From Hyphomicrobiales bacterium (GTDB lineage Bacteria; Pseudomonadota; Alphaproteobacteria; Rhizobiales; Aestuariivirgaceae), in NCBI GenBank assembly GCA_025362535.1, contig JANYGE010000156.1:1-6574 (forward strand): 6,574 nucleotides of DNA, given 5' to 3'. Positions 1 to 6,397 of this stretch are shown piece after piece. The notes under the pieces were generated by a model that searched no databases, had not been told where the DNA came from, and worked only from the letters and a program-made list of their open reading frames with translations. How positions within the stretch are numbered: position 1 is the stretch's first letter; every line of letters starts with the position of its first letter. The position numbers and the translations under genes were made by a program.

Positions 1-567
1 GTGACCTTCAGCAATGATGTGGAAGCTGATCTCTATTCGCTCGAAGAATATACAAAGTTCCGCGAAGAAGCGACCGCTGCAAAAACCCGCCACTTCCTCG
101 AAGTGTTTAACCCCGCCATGGATATTGGTTTGGTTGGTGCTGATCTCGGCACTTACATCACGGATTGCATTGTGCGCAGCCTGGCTGGCGTGATGAGCAA
201 TGAACATCCACTCTTCCTCAAGATGCAATATAATGGCGCTGCCGCCATGGAAGAATTGGCAAGCTATGACCCTGGCAAATTGATCGTCGGCATTCTGGGT
301 GGCGCACGTGGCACCACGCGCGATACGTTTGAGCTTGCCGCCCAATCCGAAAAACATGGTGGCCGTGTTGCTTTGTTTGGCCGCAAGTTCAACTTCGCCG
401 AAGCCCCCCTCGAACTGGTACGCCTGATGCGCGGCGTGATTGAAGGCAATCTGAAATCAGCCGATGCCGTGAAGGCCTATCATGATTATCTCACCAAACA
501 TAAGCTGAAGCCTGATCGCGATTTGAAGACTGATAATGAGATCACTGATCCGGTGTTGAAAGCCTGA
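1..567 (+). CDS. Aldolase-like (beta/alpha)-barrel protein, C-terminal part (5' truncated by window edge)
   Basis: The reading frame is open from the first base and stops with TGA at 565-567, giving 188 residues. The GTG at position 1 is probably an internal valine codon, because the protein begins in mid-domain. Seen: a run ending HFLEVFNP near residues 31-38, a lysine in FLKMQYNG (about 72-79), and a glycine-rich stretch VGILGGARGTTRDTFEL (about 96-112) followed by VALFGRK (about 123-129). The layout of short hydrophobic strands ending in charged or Gly-rich loops fits the second half of a TIM-barrel aldolase of the class I DeoC/LacD kind. The lysine in FLKMQYNG is a candidate Schiff-base residue, but this is inference. 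The gene is followed after one base by a PfkB sugar kinase, so the two probably act on the same sugar phosphate. The substrate and exact family are not recognised. Confidence 0.6.
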   Translation: MTFSNDVEADLYSLEEYTKFREEATAAKTRHFLEVFNPAMDIGLVGADLGTYITDCIVRSLAGVMSNEHPLFLKMQYNGAAAMEELASYDPGKLIVGILGGARGTTRDTFELAAQSEKHGGRVALFGRKFNFAEAPLELVRLMRGVIEGNLKSADAVKAYHDYLTKHKLKPDRDLKTDNEITDPVLKA

Positions 568-568
568 T

Positions 569-1579
569 ATGCAGCGCAGCGGAATTCTCTCCGGGCTGGC
601 CTGGTGCATCGATAATAATATGAGCATCGCCACCTGGCCTCCGGAAGAAACCGTTGCGATTGTTCTGTCGGAAGATCCTCAAGGCGGCTGCCCCGGCCAT
701 AATATGGCTATGGCGCTGACCAAACTTGGGGCACCCTTCCCGATCAGCGCCTTTGGCCTGGTGGGTGATGATGCGCATGGCCAACAGCTGCATAAAATCT
801 GCGATGACAATGGCATTGATCGCAGCCTGCTGGAAATGCGCAAAGGCCTTTCCACCTCGAACGTGATGGCGATGACGGCAAAAGACACCGGCAAGCGCAC
901 CTTCTTCAGCATTGCTGGGGCCCATGCGGCGCAAACGCCAGATGATTTTGATTTCACCAGATCAAAGGCCCGTTACGTTCATATGGGTCTTCCCGGCTTT
1001 CACGAAAAACTCGATGCACCTTGGAAGAGCGACGCCAATGGCTGGGTGACGATTTTAAAAAAGGCGCGTGCCGCCGGGCTGAAATCTAATCTCGAAATGG
1101 CCTCCTTTGATCCCAATTTGCTGCGCTCCATCGTAACCCCCATGCTGCCTCTGCTTGATTCACTTATCATCAATGATTTTGAAGCTGCCGCCATTACCGG
1201 AAAGCCCACCATTGAAAATGGTGAAACCAATATCGGTGCGTGCCGCAGCGTGCTTGAAGACATTATTCAGGCGCATCGCAATCTCGATTTCGCGGTTATT
1301 CATTTTCCCTTGGGTGCAATTGCCATGACGCGCAAAGGCGAGGTTTATGCCCAAGCCTCAGTGAATGTGCCCCGCGCTGTGATTGTGGGAAGCAATGGCG
1401 CTGGCGATGCTTTCGCGGCGGGTATTTTATTTGGGGAGCATGAAGGCTGGCCGATGCAAAAATCGCTGAAGCTTGCGCATGCCAGTGCCGCCTCAAGTTT
1501 GCGCGCCAGTTCAACCACCGCCGCAATTGCCCCTTGGCAGGAATGTTTAGACCTCGCCGAGGCTTGGGGCTGGCGTTAA
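569..1579 (+). CDS. PfkB-family carbohydrate kinase, substrate unknown
   Basis: A complete 336-residue kinase of the ribokinase/PfkB fold, expected in the cytoplasm to transfer the ATP gamma-phosphate to a sugar hydroxyl. Seen: the N-terminal Gly-Gly substrate-loop region QGGCPGHNMAMAL (residues 38-50), GLVGDDAHG (63-71), the NDFEAAAITG segment (202-211) with the N/E pair usual for Mg-ATP binding, and the C-terminal signature GSNGAGDAFAAG (274-285), in which D280 is the expected catalytic base. The usual DTxGAGD reads GSNGAGD here, so the leading Asp-Thr is replaced but the anion hole and base are kept. The ATG at 569 lies one base after the stop of the aldolase-like gene. It is preferred over the ATG at 619 because residues 1-18 contain the first strand. 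No strong Shine-Dalgarno is seen, which suggests coupling to the upstream gene. Ribokinase, fructokinase or a LacC/IolC-like role cannot be told apart from sequence alone. Confidence 0.85.
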   Translation: MQRSGILSGLAWCIDNNMSIATWPPEETVAIVLSEDPQGGCPGHNMAMALTKLGAPFPISAFGLVGDDAHGQQLHKICDDNGIDRSLLEMRKGLSTSNVMAMTAKDTGKRTFFSIAGAHAAQTPDDFDFTRSKARYVHMGLPGFHEKLDAPWKSDANGWVTILKKARAAGLKSNLEMASFDPNLLRSIVTPMLPLLDSLIINDFEAAAITGKPTIENGETNIGACRSVLEDIIQAHRNLDFAVIHFPLGAIAMTRKGEVYAQASVNVPRAVIVGSNGAGDAFAAGILFGEHEGWPMQKSLKLAHASAASSLRASSTTAAIAPWQECLDLAEAWGWR

Positions 1580-2109
1580 ACCTCAGGCACCGGATGCGGA
1601 TAGGTGGTTTTGGTTAAACGATGATAGATGGCCGCGATCACCACAAGCGTGACACTGCCCACCAACACCGGAAAAACTAAAAACCACCAGCTCGTTGCGG
1701 TGAGATAAGCCACCAGCGCTGTGGCTCCGGCTGGGGGATGCACTATGCGCAACAACATCATGCCAGCAACAGCAAGACCCACCGCCATGCCCTCAGCAAC
1801 AAAGCTATCGGGAAACATGAAATGCAAAGCCAAGCCAATGACTGCTGAAAATATATGGCCACCCACCACATTGATGGGCTGCGAAACTGGGCTGGTGGGC
1901 ATGCCAAACATGAGAACACAAGACGCGCCAAACGGGGCGACCAGCATGATGAATGTGGTGGTTGCGCTGAAATAGCCCAAAAGACCAATAGCAAAAGCTG
2001 TACCCAGCCCAGCCAAAACTGCCTTTTGCCACTGCGAATGCGGGAGGTGGAGATGAATATAACGATCCATGATGCTCAAATCTTCGTCAATTGCCGAATA
2101 TTTAAGCAT
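1576..2109 (-). CDS. HPP-family integral membrane protein
   Basis: A 177-residue protein with the hallmarks of the HPP family (named after its His-Pro-Pro motif). Seen: PFGASCVLMF (59-68), SQPINVVGGH (76-85) and HPPAGATAL (124-132). There are about five hydrophobic segments, near residues 29-48, 52-70, 83-100, 104-121 and 141-163, so it should sit in the inner membrane. Some HPP members, in cyanobacteria and plastids, have been linked to nitrite transport; nothing in this sequence shows that role here. The ATG at 2109 gives the longest frame. A second ATG at 2070 (residue 14) would give a product starting MDRYIHLHL and is equally possible, as neither has a clear ribosome binding site. It follows the pseudouridine synthase gene by 18 bases and is probably the last gene of the run. 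Its TAA stop overlaps the stop of the convergent kinase gene. Confidence 0.85.
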   Translation of the reverse strand: MLKYSAIDEDLSIMDRYIHLHLPHSQWQKAVLAGLGTAFAIGLLGYFSATTTFIMLVAPFGASCVLMFGMPTSPVSQPINVVGGHIFSAVIGLALHFMFPDSFVAEGMAVGLAVAGMMLLRIVHPPAGATALVAYLTATSWWFLVFPVLVGSVTLVVIAAIYHRLTKTTYPHPVPEV

Positions 2110-2127
2110 CTTATACCGTGAATGCTG

Positions 2128-2874
2128 TTATTTCAACGCCCCTTTAGCTTCCAATTCATCCATAAAGCGCGCCACTTTCCACGGCGAGACTTCAACCATG
2201 GCACCGGCTTCCAGCTTATCGAGAACGAAGGGGCCATATTGGGTGCGCACCAGCTTATTCACCATGCCGCCGAAATGCTGCACCAATTTGCGAATTTCGC
2301 GGTTCTTGCCTTCGGTCAAGGTTACGCGGTACCAAGAATTGGTGCGGCCGCCCTTATCCTCTTCTTCGACAAATTCAGCCCCACGATAACGAATGCCTTC
2401 AACGGTGACACCTTTGGCGAGCGAGGCAATTTGTGACTCTGAAAAACGCCCCCGCATGCGTACCCTATAAACCCGCGCCAGCCCCGTATCAGGATGCATC
2501 ATGGCTTGGGCCAGTGGACCATCGGTTGATAACATCAACAAGCCTTCGGAGTTCACATCAAGGCGACCAACGGCCATGAGGCGCGGCAGGCCTGGCTTGG
2601 TGAGGGCGGGCAATTCAAACACTGTTGGCCGATTTTTAAAATCACGGTTGGTGACCAGCACATCAATCGGCTTATGCAGCATGAAGAGGCGCGGCAGGGC
2701 TTTGGCATCGGGGGCCACGGGTTTCCCATCTAAGGTGACAATATCGCCCTCTTCCACCGGTGTTGTGGCTTCAGCCAATGCACCTTTCACCTGCACACGG
2801 CCTTCAGCCACCATACGCTCGGCTTCGCGTCTGCTGCCAATGCCGGCTTTCTGGAGGTACACATTAAGACGCAT
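2128..2874 (-). CDS. rluB: Pseudouridine synthase, RsuA/RluB/RluE/RluF family
   Basis: A 248-residue enzyme that isomerises a specific uridine in ribosomal RNA to pseudouridine. Seen: an N-terminal S4 RNA-binding domain (about 1-48, beginning MRLNVYLQKAGIGSRREAER), the catalytic motif VGRLDVNSEGLLMLSTDG (102-119) with D106 as the nucleophilic aspartate, and the family motif EGKNREIRKLV (188-198). The S4 domain plus GRLD places it in the RsuA/RluB branch. RluB-like, targeting 23S rRNA helix 89, is the best guess, but RsuA (16S) or RluE/RluF cannot be excluded. The protein lacks the long charged C-terminal tail found in many alphaproteobacterial RluB-like proteins and stops soon after the catalytic domain. 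Its ATG is 5 bases after the moaD stop, with no strong Shine-Dalgarno, so translation probably depends on coupling. Confidence 0.85.
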   Translation of the reverse strand: MRLNVYLQKAGIGSRREAERMVAEGRVQVKGALAEATTPVEEGDIVTLDGKPVAPDAKALPRLFMLHKPIDVLVTNRDFKNRPTVFELPALTKPGLPRLMAVGRLDVNSEGLLMLSTDGPLAQAMMHPDTGLARVYRVRMRGRFSESQIASLAKGVTVEGIRYRGAEFVEEEDKGGRTNSWYRVTLTEGKNREIRKLVQHFGGMVNKLVRTQYGPFVLDKLEAGAMVEVSPWKVARFMDELEAKGALK

Positions 2875-2879
2875 AGAAC

Positions 2880-3131
2880 TTAGCCGCCCGTGACTGGTGG
2901 GAAAAAGGCCACTTCCTTGGCTCCGATAATCGAAGCATCCAATGCGCTGTGATTTTGATCCACGGCCACTTTCACGGTGCGCAGATCAGCAAAGGCTGCG
3001 GCAATGCTGGCATCCGATGCCACCAGATGGTTGAGCAAAGCATTCACTGTTGTAACACTTGCAGGCAGTGCAATCTCATCACTGCCGCGCCCGATCATTT
3101 GGCGAAACCGGGCAAAATATAAAACCTTCAT
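2880..3131 (-). CDS. moaD: MoaD: molybdopterin synthase sulfur carrier subunit
   Basis: An 83-residue ubiquitin-fold protein of usual MoaD length. It carries sulfur as a C-terminal thiocarboxylate and, bound to MoaE, converts precursor Z (cPMP) to molybdopterin. Seen: the opening strand [14 protein letters not shown], the middle segment VKVAVDQNHSALDASI (about 53-68), the motif KEVAFFPPVTGG, and the obligatory terminal Gly-Gly (82-83) that MoeB adenylates. The ATG overlaps the pgsA stop as ATGA (3128-3131), with GGA six bases upstream. In many rhizobia the order uvrC-pgsA-moaD is followed by moaE. Here the next gene is a pseudouridine synthase and no moaE-like frame is present in the window, so MoaE must be encoded elsewhere if the pathway works. 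Confidence 0.9.
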   Translation of the reverse strand: MKVLYFARFRQMIGRGSDEIALPASVTTVNALLNHLVASDASIAAAFADLRTVKVAVDQNHSALDASIIGAKEVAFFPPVTGG

Positions 3132-3724
3132 TCTTCATCCACCACGTGGCGCAATCCGGCACGGAAATAATCATAGCCCGTATAGAGCGTTAAAGCTGCA
3201 GCGATCCACAGAAATAAAATACCAAAATCAGTTGTGTGCGGAACAAATTTATCTCCGGCGGGGCCTGCGATCAGAAAGCCAATCGCCAAAAGCTGTGCCG
3301 TGGTTTTCCACTTGGCAATCTGCGTGACCGGAACCGAAACCCGAAGCTCACCCAAAAATTCACGCAAGCCTGAAACCAGAACCTCACGCGCCAAAATAAT
3401 AATGGCAGCCCACATATGGCCACCGCCCAACACACCATCCGCCGCCAGAACCAGCAAGACGACTGACACTAAAACCTTATCGGCAATCGGATCAAGCATG
3501 CGGCCCAAAGCCGATTGCTGCTGCCATTTGCGCGCCAGATAGCCATCAAGAAAATCAGTGACAGCCGCTAAAGTATAAAGGCTGAGCGCAACCAGACGCG
3601 CCCGATCGCCACCCCACATCAAAAGGCCAGCCACCAATGGCACCGCGATGATGCGGCCATAGGTTAGCATATTTGGAATATTCCAAACTTTTGAAACCTT
3701 GGCCGCTGGCGCATTCGTGCTCAT
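3128..3724 (-). CDS. pgsA: CDP-diacylglycerol--glycerol-3-phosphate 3-phosphatidyltransferase
   Basis: A 198-residue inner-membrane enzyme that joins CDP-diacylglycerol and sn-glycerol-3-phosphate to give phosphatidylglycerol phosphate, the committed step to phosphatidylglycerol and cardiolipin. Seen: the complete CDP-alcohol phosphatidyltransferase motif DxxDGxxAR(x8)GxxxDxxxD as D57, D60, G61, A64, R65, G74, D78 and D82, with all metal and substrate aspartates intact. The N-terminal [11 protein letters not shown] (15-25) is also typical. Hydrophobic segments lie near 25-38, 43-58, 85-96, 104-122, 143-154 and 167-181. Length matches the bacterial family. The ATG at 3724 overlaps the uvrC stop as ATGA, and GGAG (3730-3733) lies five bases before it, so it has a good binding site as well as coupling. 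Lying directly after uvrC is a common proteobacterial arrangement. Confidence 0.93.
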   Translation of the reverse strand: MSTNAPAAKVSKVWNIPNMLTYGRIIAVPLVAGLLMWGGDRARLVALSLYTLAAVTDFLDGYLARKWQQQSALGRMLDPIADKVLVSVVLLVLAADGVLGGGHMWAAIIILAREVLVSGLREFLGELRVSVPVTQIAKWKTTAQLLAIGFLIAGPAGDKFVPHTTDFGILFLWIAAALTLYTGYDYFRAGLRHVVDEE

Positions 3725-5586
3725 GAATTCTCCGGATGGAAGTGGTCATAGATCATTTGGGCCAATTGTGTGCTCACGCCGCTCACCGCCGCCAAATCAG
3801 CCACATTCGCCTTTGCTATAGCTTTCGCCGATCCAAAGCTTAGGAGCAAGGCTTTCTTGCGGGTGGGGCCTATGCCGGAAATCTCATCCAGCGGATTAAG
3901 CCCAATCGCCTTAGACCGCTTGGCCCTATGCGTGCCAATGGCAAAGCGATGTGCTTCATCGCGCAGACGTTGAATGTAGTAGAGTACCGGGTCACGCGCT
4001 TCCAGCATGAAAGAAGGCTTGCCGCTGGTGTGGAAATGCTCACGGCCCGCATCCCTATCTGGCCCTTTGGCCACGCCGACGACTGGCAAATCATGTAAAC
4101 CTAAATCCGCCAAAACCGCCTGCACCGCTGAAAGCTGGCCCTGCCCGCCGTCAATCAACAGCAAATCCGGCCAATTGACCGACTCGTCATCCTCTTGCTC
4201 ATCGCCATGTTCTTTGATCAATCGCGTGAAACGCCGCGTGAGCATTTCATGCATCATGGCAAAATCATCGCCTGCTTGATAGGTTTCAGCCTTGATATTG
4301 AACTTGCGATATTGCGCTTTCATGAAGCCATCCGGCCCCGCCACAATCATGCCACCCACAGCGTGGGCGCCTTGAATGTGGCTGTTATCATAAACTTCAA
4401 TACGCCGCGGCGGCGAGGCCAAGCCAAACACTTTTGCCACCCCTTCGAGCAATTTGCCCTGCGAGGATGATTCCGCCATGCGCCGCCCATTGGCTTCACG
4501 CGCATTGGTGACGGCATGTTCAACCAGCGCCTTTTTCTCTCCGCGCTGCGGCACCAGAATTTCAATCCTTTTGCCTGCATGCGCGGTGAAGGCCTCTTCG
4601 AGCAAATTGCGCTCGTCAAAATCTTGGCTGATGATGATTTGTGAAGGGATCGGCTTGTCATCATAGAACTGGCTGAGGAAGGATGATAAAACTTCAGCCT
4701 CCTCCATTGATTTATCCGTCTTCGGAAAATACGCCCGCGTGCCCCAATTCTGGCCGGAGCGAATGAAGAAGACTTGAATGCAATATTGCCCACCCTCAAG
4801 GGCTAAACCAAACACATCAGCCTCATCCACGGTTTGCGGATTGATGCCTTGCGTTTGGGTGACAAAACTCATCGCCTGAATGCGGTCCCGATAACGCGCC
4901 GCATTTTCAAACTCCAAGGCCTCGGCGGCCTCTTCCATTTTCTTGGCCAGTTCTGCTTTCACCGCTGTCGATTTACTGGTGAGAAAATCCTCAGCCTCCT
5001 GCACCAGTTCAGAATAATCCTCCGGCGTGATGTAACCAACACACGGTGCTGAGCAACGCTTGATCTGATAGAGCAAGCAGGGCCGCGTGCGGTTGGCATA
5101 AACGGAATCATTGCACGAGCGCAAGAGAAACGCTTTCTGCATCGTGTTGATGGCGTTGTTCACCGCCCCTGCAGATGCAAAGGGCCCATAATAATTGCCC
5201 TTGCGATTGCGCGCTCCGCGATGCTTGGCAAGCTGCGCCACCGCATGATCCTTGGCGATCAGGATATAGGGAAATGATTTATCATCCCGAAGTAAAACAT
5301 TAAACTTGGGCCGTAACTTCTTGATTAGATTCGCTTCTAACAGCAGCGCATCAGCCTCAGATTCCGTCACCACAAATTCCATATTGCAGGTGATGCTAAT
5401 CATCAAAGCAATGCGATTATTATGGCCCTGACCCAAAGCATAGTTAGAAACGCGGTTCTTCAGGTTCTTCGCCTTGCCCACATAAATGGCATCACCCTTG
5501 GCATCAAACATCCGGTAGACACCAGGCTTAGAGGGTAGCCGCGTGACGAAATCACGGATGAGTTCGGTGCCAGTGAGAGTGTTCAT
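3721..5586 (-). CDS. uvrC: UvrABC excinuclease subunit C
   Basis: The incision nuclease of nucleotide excision repair. It joins the UvrB-DNA complex and cuts on both sides of the lesion. From the ATG at 5586 it has 621 residues, normal for the family. Seen, in this numbering: GIY-YIG nuclease domain (about 17-95, with [22 protein letters not shown] at its start); four cysteines C158, C170, C178 and C182 with the 12/8/4 spacing of the E. coli iron-sulfur cluster ligands; a UVR helix pair that contacts UvrB (about 211-240, [14 protein letters not shown]); the RNase H-like domain with VYDNSHIQG (398-406) and [12 protein letters not shown] (476-487); and two helix-hairpin-helix repeats (about 570-616). 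A GTG at 5601 would add five residues. The ATG is chosen because it overlaps the vapC stop as ATGA and has GGA six bases upstream, whereas the GTG sits inside that ribosome binding site. pgsA follows with another ATGA overlap. Confidence 0.96.
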   Translation of the reverse strand: MNTLTGTELIRDFVTRLPSKPGVYRMFDAKGDAIYVGKAKNLKNRVSNYALGQGHNNRIALMISITCNMEFVVTESEADALLLEANLIKKLRPKFNVLLRDDKSFPYILIAKDHAVAQLAKHRGARNRKGNYYGPFASAGAVNNAINTMQKAFLLRSCNDSVYANRTRPCLLYQIKRCSAPCVGYITPEDYSELVQEAEDFLTSKSTAVKAELAKKMEEAAEALEFENAARYRDRIQAMSFVTQTQGINPQTVDEADVFGLALEGGQYCIQVFFIRSGQNWGTRAYFPKTDKSMEEAEVLSSFLSQFYDDKPIPSQIIISQDFDERNLLEEAFTAHAGKRIEILVPQRGEKKALVEHAVTNAREANGRRMAESSSQGKLLEGVAKVFGLASPPRRIEVYDNSHIQGAHAVGGMIVAGPDGFMKAQYRKFNIKAETYQAGDDFAMMHEMLTRRFTRLIKEHGDEQEDDESVNWPDLLLIDGGQGQLSAVQAVLADLGLHDLPVVGVAKGPDRDAGREHFHTSGKPSFMLEARDPVLYYIQRLRDEAHRFAIGTHRAKRSKAIGLNPLDEISGIGPTRKKALLLSFGSAKAIAKANVADLAAVSGVSTQLAQMIYDHFHPENS

Positions 5587-6002
5587 AATTGATCCGTCCA
5601 CGGATTATGGACTATCAGATTGGGCAGCACAAAATCTTCCAAATTGCGCGTTGCCAACTCGCCGTGATGACGCAAAGCAATGGCTGCAATCATGCCATCG
5701 GCTGTCGAAAGAATGCGGCCTTGTCTGCGCGAGTGTCCCATCAACACACCATAAAGCAAAGCGCTCTCTCCATCAAAGTGGTAAAGCCGCCCTGCATAGC
5801 GCCGCTGCAATTCAGCCGGAAAACCTTCGAGCCTGCGCGCCCGTTCATCGGGGCGAATTTTTTCAATTCCATAGGTTATTTCGGCCAACACAATTGTGGA
5901 GAGCGCAAGCGCAGTGTCATGCTTTACCAGCCACTCAATCACCTTTTTATCTGGCGCTGGACGAACAAGTTCCGACACCACATTCGTGTCGAGGAAAATC
6001 AA
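5583..6002 (-). CDS. vapC: VapC/FitB-type PIN-domain toxin ribonuclease
   Basis: A 139-residue PIN-domain protein, expected to be a Mg-dependent endoribonuclease that is toxic when free and held inactive by the antitoxin encoded just upstream. Seen: [13 protein letters not shown] (3-15) with acidic D5, LAEITYG (39-45) with E41, the ADGMIAAIA block (101-109) with D102, and LATRNLEDF (116-124) with N120 and D123. The acidic pocket therefore looks complete and the enzyme should be active. The wording is closest to the FitB branch of VapC-like toxins. The start is TTG at 6002-6000: an in-frame stop lies two codons upstream, and no later start keeps D5. AGGA at 6011-6014, eight bases before the TTG, supports it. 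The TTG overlaps the antitoxin stop as TTGA, and the toxin stop overlaps the uvrC ATG. RNA target not predictable. Confidence 0.88.
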   Translation of the reverse strand: MIFLDTNVVSELVRPAPDKKVIEWLVKHDTALALSTIVLAEITYGIEKIRPDERARRLEGFPAELQRRYAGRLYHFDGESALLYGVLMGHSRRQGRILSTADGMIAAIALRHHGELATRNLEDFVLPNLIVHNPWTDQL

Positions 6003-6247
6003 AGATCAAATCCTGAATTTGGTTTTCGGTCCTCACGGATCAACGCATCCAAATCCAAATCCGTTCCATAATCACGCGAAAGCCGCGCATAAAAATCAGG
6101 CGCCGCCTCGCGCTGTGGTTCCTCATGGGCATAAAGTTCCAAAGCCCGCTCCACCACCTGAGCAACAGTCCGCCGCTCCTTCTTGGCCAACAGATGCGCA
6201 AGTTTCAAAGCTTTGGAAGATCGAACAGAGAGTTGCGGTTCAGGCAT
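5999..6247 (-). CDS. vapB: VapB-type antitoxin (probable ribbon-helix-helix)
   Basis: An 82-residue antitoxin partner for the PIN toxin, expected to bind both the toxin and its own promoter. Seen: an N-terminal segment QLSVRSSKALKLAHLLAKK then RRTVAQVVERALELYA (about 5-40), which reads as a beta strand plus two helices of the ribbon-helix-helix or Rv0623/PSK-like type. An acidic and flexible C-terminal half (about 41-82, ending GFDL) would wrap the toxin. ATG 6247 is preferred. A GTG at 6313 would add 22 residues of unrelated character (starting MCEFFNLK) and would translate through the repeats and probable promoter. No Shine-Dalgarno is seen before the ATG; the possible promoter lies so close that the mRNA may be leaderless. 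The stop overlaps the toxin TTG by four bases. Assignment rests on position, size and helix pattern. Confidence 0.78.
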   Translation of the reverse strand: MPEPQLSVRSSKALKLAHLLAKKERRTVAQVVERALELYAHEEPQREAAPDFYARLSRDYGTDLDLDALIREDRKPNSGFDL

Positions 6248-6252
6248 AAAGT

Positions 6253-6281
6253 TTGATATCACAGATGGCAGATGATGGCAA
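6253..6281 (-). promoter_or_regulatory. Possible vapBC promoter, giving a near-leaderless mRNA
   Basis: On the - strand, TTGCCA (6281-6276) and TATCAA (6258-6253) are separated by exactly 17 bases. They match the sigma-70 consensus at 5 of 6 and 4 of 6 positions. Only five bases separate the -10 hexamer from the vapB ATG at 6247, so transcription would begin at or beside the start codon. This agrees with the absence of a Shine-Dalgarno before vapB. The perfect 8-base palindrome TGATATCA (6254-6261) overlaps the -10. Prediction by eye. Confidence 0.35.
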
Positions 6282-6290
6282 GTGATGGCT
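6264..6290. repeat. Three phased 7-base repeats, candidate VapB operator
   Basis: GATGGCA occurs at 6264-6270 and 6274-6280, and GATGGCT at 6284-6290 (TGCCATC, TGCCATC and AGCCATC on the vapB strand). The copies start exactly 10 bases apart, about one helical turn, so a protein would meet them on the same DNA face. They lie across the spacer and -35 of the possible vapB promoter. Ribbon-helix-helix antitoxins commonly bind short tandem operator repeats of this spacing, so autoregulation by VapB or VapBC is the simplest reading. Confidence 0.5.
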
Positions 6291-6320
6291 TTCAAGTTAA
6301 AAAATTCACACACCGCAATG

Positions 6321-6348
6321 TTGACAAGTCTGAATTTTAGTATATATG
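6321..6348 (+). promoter_or_regulatory. Probable promoter of the rightward gene
   Basis: A perfect -35 TTGACA (6321-6326) is followed after 16 bases by TATATG (6343-6348), within an AT-rich stretch TATATATG. Transcription would start near 6355, leaving a leader of about 40 bases before the ATG at 6398. A -10 one register earlier (TATATA, 6341-6346) would have a short 14-base spacer and is less likely. Confidence 0.55.
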
Positions 6349-6369
6349 TTCACTATAACACGTCTGAAT
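6325..6369. repeat. 11-base direct repeat flanking the -10 region
   Basis: CAAGTCTGAAT at 6325-6335 and CACGTCTGAAT at 6359-6369 differ at one base and start 34 bases apart. One copy overlaps the end of the -35 hexamer and the other lies just after the expected transcription start. This placement would suit a repressor operator pair, but the repeats are short and could be chance. Confidence 0.35.
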
Positions 6370-6382
6370 GATCAAGCGTGGT

Positions 6383-6390
6383 AAAAGGAG
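6383..6390 (+). promoter_or_regulatory. Strong ribosome binding site
   Basis: AAAAGGAG ends seven bases before the ATG at 6398, with an A-rich spacer. It is the clearest Shine-Dalgarno in the window and fixes the start of the right-edge gene. Confidence 0.8.
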
Positions 6391-6397
6391 AAAAAAT

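Larger units (their letters stand above)
1576..6247 (-). other. Probable seven-gene operon vapB-vapC-uvrC-pgsA-moaD-rluB-HPP
   Basis: All seven genes read leftward with junctions of -4, -4, -4, -4, +5 and +18 bases. No junction has room for a terminator, and internal promoters could only lie within coding sequence. The only intergenic promoter region upstream of the run is 6248-6397. One transcript is inferred from the spacing; it is not shown by the sequence. An internal promoter inside vapC or uvrC serving the essential pgsA gene remains possible. Confidence 0.7.

Noticed and set aside
542..934. 130-codon open frame on the - strand inside the kinase gene
   Set aside because: It is antisense to a complete conserved PfkB gene, has no ribosome binding site and its composition reads as a frame shadow.
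2105..2126. Possible hairpin AGCAT...ATGCT between the pseudouridine synthase and HPP genes
   Set aside because: A 5-base stem with a 12-base loop is too weak, lacks a U-tract, and covers the HPP start codon rather than following a gene end.
4347..4799. 150-codon - strand frame inside uvrC
   Set aside because: It overlaps uvrC in another frame on the same strand; the uvrC frame carries all conserved motifs and shows no frameshift here.
5543..6071. Two + strand frames of about 157-160 codons across vapC
   Set aside because: They are antisense to vapC and the uvrC start, have no promoter or binding site, and their translations have no domain-like pattern.
6262..6290. The phased repeats as a CRISPR array or microsatellite
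   Set aside because: The units are 7 bases with 3-base spacers and only three copies, far too short for CRISPR; the spacers differ, so it is not a simple tandem repeat.
6248..6313. Extended vapB beginning at GTG 6313
   Set aside because: The extra 22 residues do not look like an antitoxin N-terminus, and the extension would put the phased repeats and possible promoter inside the coding region.
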